The notes under the pieces were generated by a model. The model ran no database searches. It had not been told where the DNA came from and worked only from the letters and a program-made list of their open reading frames with translations. From the NCBI RefSeq assembly GCF_025506275.1, contig NZ_QYCP01000082.1, positions 1 to 64,000 on the forward strand: a DNA stretch of 64,000 bases, in the 5' to 3' direction. Below, in pieces: positions 63,111 to 64,000 of this stretch. This DNA is from Brevibacterium permense. Lineage in GTDB: Bacteria; Actinomycetota; Actinomycetes; Actinomycetales; Brevibacteriaceae. The position numbers and the translations under genes were made by a program. Numbering within the stretch: position 1 is the first letter of the stretch; the number at the start of each line of letters is the position of its first letter.

Positions 63111-63851
63111 ATGAAAAGAGTCGTACGCCTCGCGCTGTGCTCGACAGCACTTGCTGCGATGCTCATCACAACGACAGCCTGCAGTCAGGTCGACTCAACT
63201 GAAGCCAGCAGATCTGAAACCTTGGATTCTGCGAAGTCTGATTTTGAGGAGAACACTGTGTCAGATCAGAACAAAGCACTCATCGGCGCTGTCGCCTCCG
63301 AAGACAGCGATGCTGCGCGACGGGCGTTGGACGCCGGAGCAGATGTCGACCTTCGCAACTCTGAGGGGCAACCCGCGGTGCTCACCGCCACACGTAACCG
63401 CGACAGCAAGCTCGCTCGGCTGCTCCTCAACGCCGGAGCGGATCCGAATGCGAAGGATGCGATCGACGATTCCGCTTTTTTGTATGCCGGAGCCGAGGGC
63501 CTCGACAGTATCCTAGAAGCGACTTTGGAGCATGGAGCTGACGTGAAGTCGACCAATCGGTACGGAGGAACTGCGCTCATTCCCGCCAGTGAGCACGGTC
63601 ATGTCAGCACCGTGAAGATCCTTCTCGAAGCTGGTGTTCCGGTCAACCACGTAAATAATCTATCCTGGACAGCACTGCACGAAGCGATCGTTCTCGGTTC
63701 AGGTGGTCGAGACCATATCGAGACGGTGCGTTTGCTCATCGAGGGCGGTGCTGATGTCACGATTCCTGACGGGCAGGGTACCCTCCCGGAGGACCTCGCC
63801 GCAGACAAGGGGTTTACGGAAATTGTTGACCTCATCCAAGCTGCACGCTGA
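63111..63851 (+). CDS. Ankyrin-repeat lipoprotein
   Basis: A 246-residue surface lipoprotein: signal peptide MKRVVRLALCSTALAAMLIT with lipobox TTAC (Cys24), a short acidic linker, then about five ankyrin repeats (ALDAGADVDLRNSEGQPAVL, LLNAGADPNAKDAIDDSAFL, LEHGADVKSTNRYGGTALIP, LLEAGVPVNHVNNLSWTALH, LIEGGADVTIPDGQGTLP). ATG at 63111 was chosen because the site before it (GGAAGTGCCC) and the signal peptide fit; an ATG 12 bp upstream is in frame. Function unknown; such repeats bind proteins. It follows the deaminase by 34 bp and may be co-transcribed. Confidence 0.85.
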   Translation: MKRVVRLALCSTALAAMLITTTACSQVDSTEASRSETLDSAKSDFEENTVSDQNKALIGAVASEDSDAARRALDAGADVDLRNSEGQPAVLTATRNRDSKLARLLLNAGADPNAKDAIDDSAFLYAGAEGLDSILEATLEHGADVKSTNRYGGTALIPASEHGHVSTVKILLEAGVPVNHVNNLSWTALHEAIVLGSGGRDHIETVRLLIEGGADVTIPDGQGTLPEDLAADKGFTEIVDLIQAAR

Positions 63852-64000
63852 GGAACTTGCGACCAGTCGACTCGGAGCCTGGGGCCCATACAACAGCTGC
63901 TCGATTGTGTACAGGCCTTTATCGGCTTGTCCTCGCAGTTTTGACTAATGTGGAGATGTCGTTCTCTGTGTGCAGACGCTGCAATGTATCGGTGGTGTAC
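63852..64000. other. End of window, no gene seen
   Basis: The last 149 bp hold no frame I can support; the sequence is cut by the window edge. Confidence 0.5.

Overview
The window is high-GC, densely packed actinobacterial chromosome. Gene families (Lsr2, THUMP-like methyltransferase, NlpC/P60 with a GTG start, the actinobacterial Tad/Flp order, punA next to pmmB) and frequent GTG starts point to Actinomycetota. Brevibacterium or a near relative in Micrococcales is my best guess from overall resemblance, but this is not proven. I see no rRNA, tRNA or CRISPR array. Left part (1-23.4 kb) is core metabolism: glmS and acpS, an acetyltransferase, an M20 amidohydrolase, the bifunctional NAD(P)H-hydrate repair enzyme, an L,D-transpeptidase, then the tight run alr-tsaE-tsaB-rimI. 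The run is separated from tsaD by a heme oxygenase (opposite strand, with a DtxR/IdeR-like box) and an aldo/keto reductase-SRPBCC pair. A Nudix hydrolase, a GCS2 ligase, a graveyard of three polyol-catabolism gene fragments, a GH3 lipoprotein, an NlpC/P60 hydrolase, a rhodanese, a THUMP-like methyltransferase, rsmA and ispE follow. Middle part (23.4-47 kb): a gluconate module (GntR regulator, gntP, gntK, gnd) around an AT-rich divergent promoter; a class V aminotransferase; a homocysteine methyltransferase-family enzyme; an acyltransferase; a DksA/TraR zinc protein; an ABC-F ATPase. Then comes a nearly complete nucleoside scavenging block: a BMP-type binding lipoprotein, a two-domain ABC ATPase and two permeases for uptake, cdd, deoA and deoC for pyrimidine nucleosides and deoxyribose phosphate, and pmmB with punA for purine nucleosides. 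Near-identical 56-bp palindromes flank a small unknown gene inside this block. Right part (47-55.8 kb, minus strand): a Tad/Flp pilus-type locus in the order tadA-tadB-tadC-pilin-tadE-tadE-like-tadE-like, followed by a very large FHA/FtsK-SpoIIIE ATPase that resembles type VII EccC but lacks type VII neighbours. The CpaE/Ssd-like gene usual upstream of tadA in this phylum is absent; that spot is where the composition changes. From 55.8 kb to the end the DNA looks like an accessory island: lower GC, long non-coding stretches, a transposase relic, an Lsr2 paralogue, a PadR-DUF1048-ABC export cassette, a broken IS3-family element with two copies of a 26-bp palindromic insert, a nucleoside deaminase with a TTG start and an ankyrin-repeat lipoprotein. 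Short repeats are a theme: a GCCGAGGCGG motif recurs between genes and is tandemly repeated four times after gnd.
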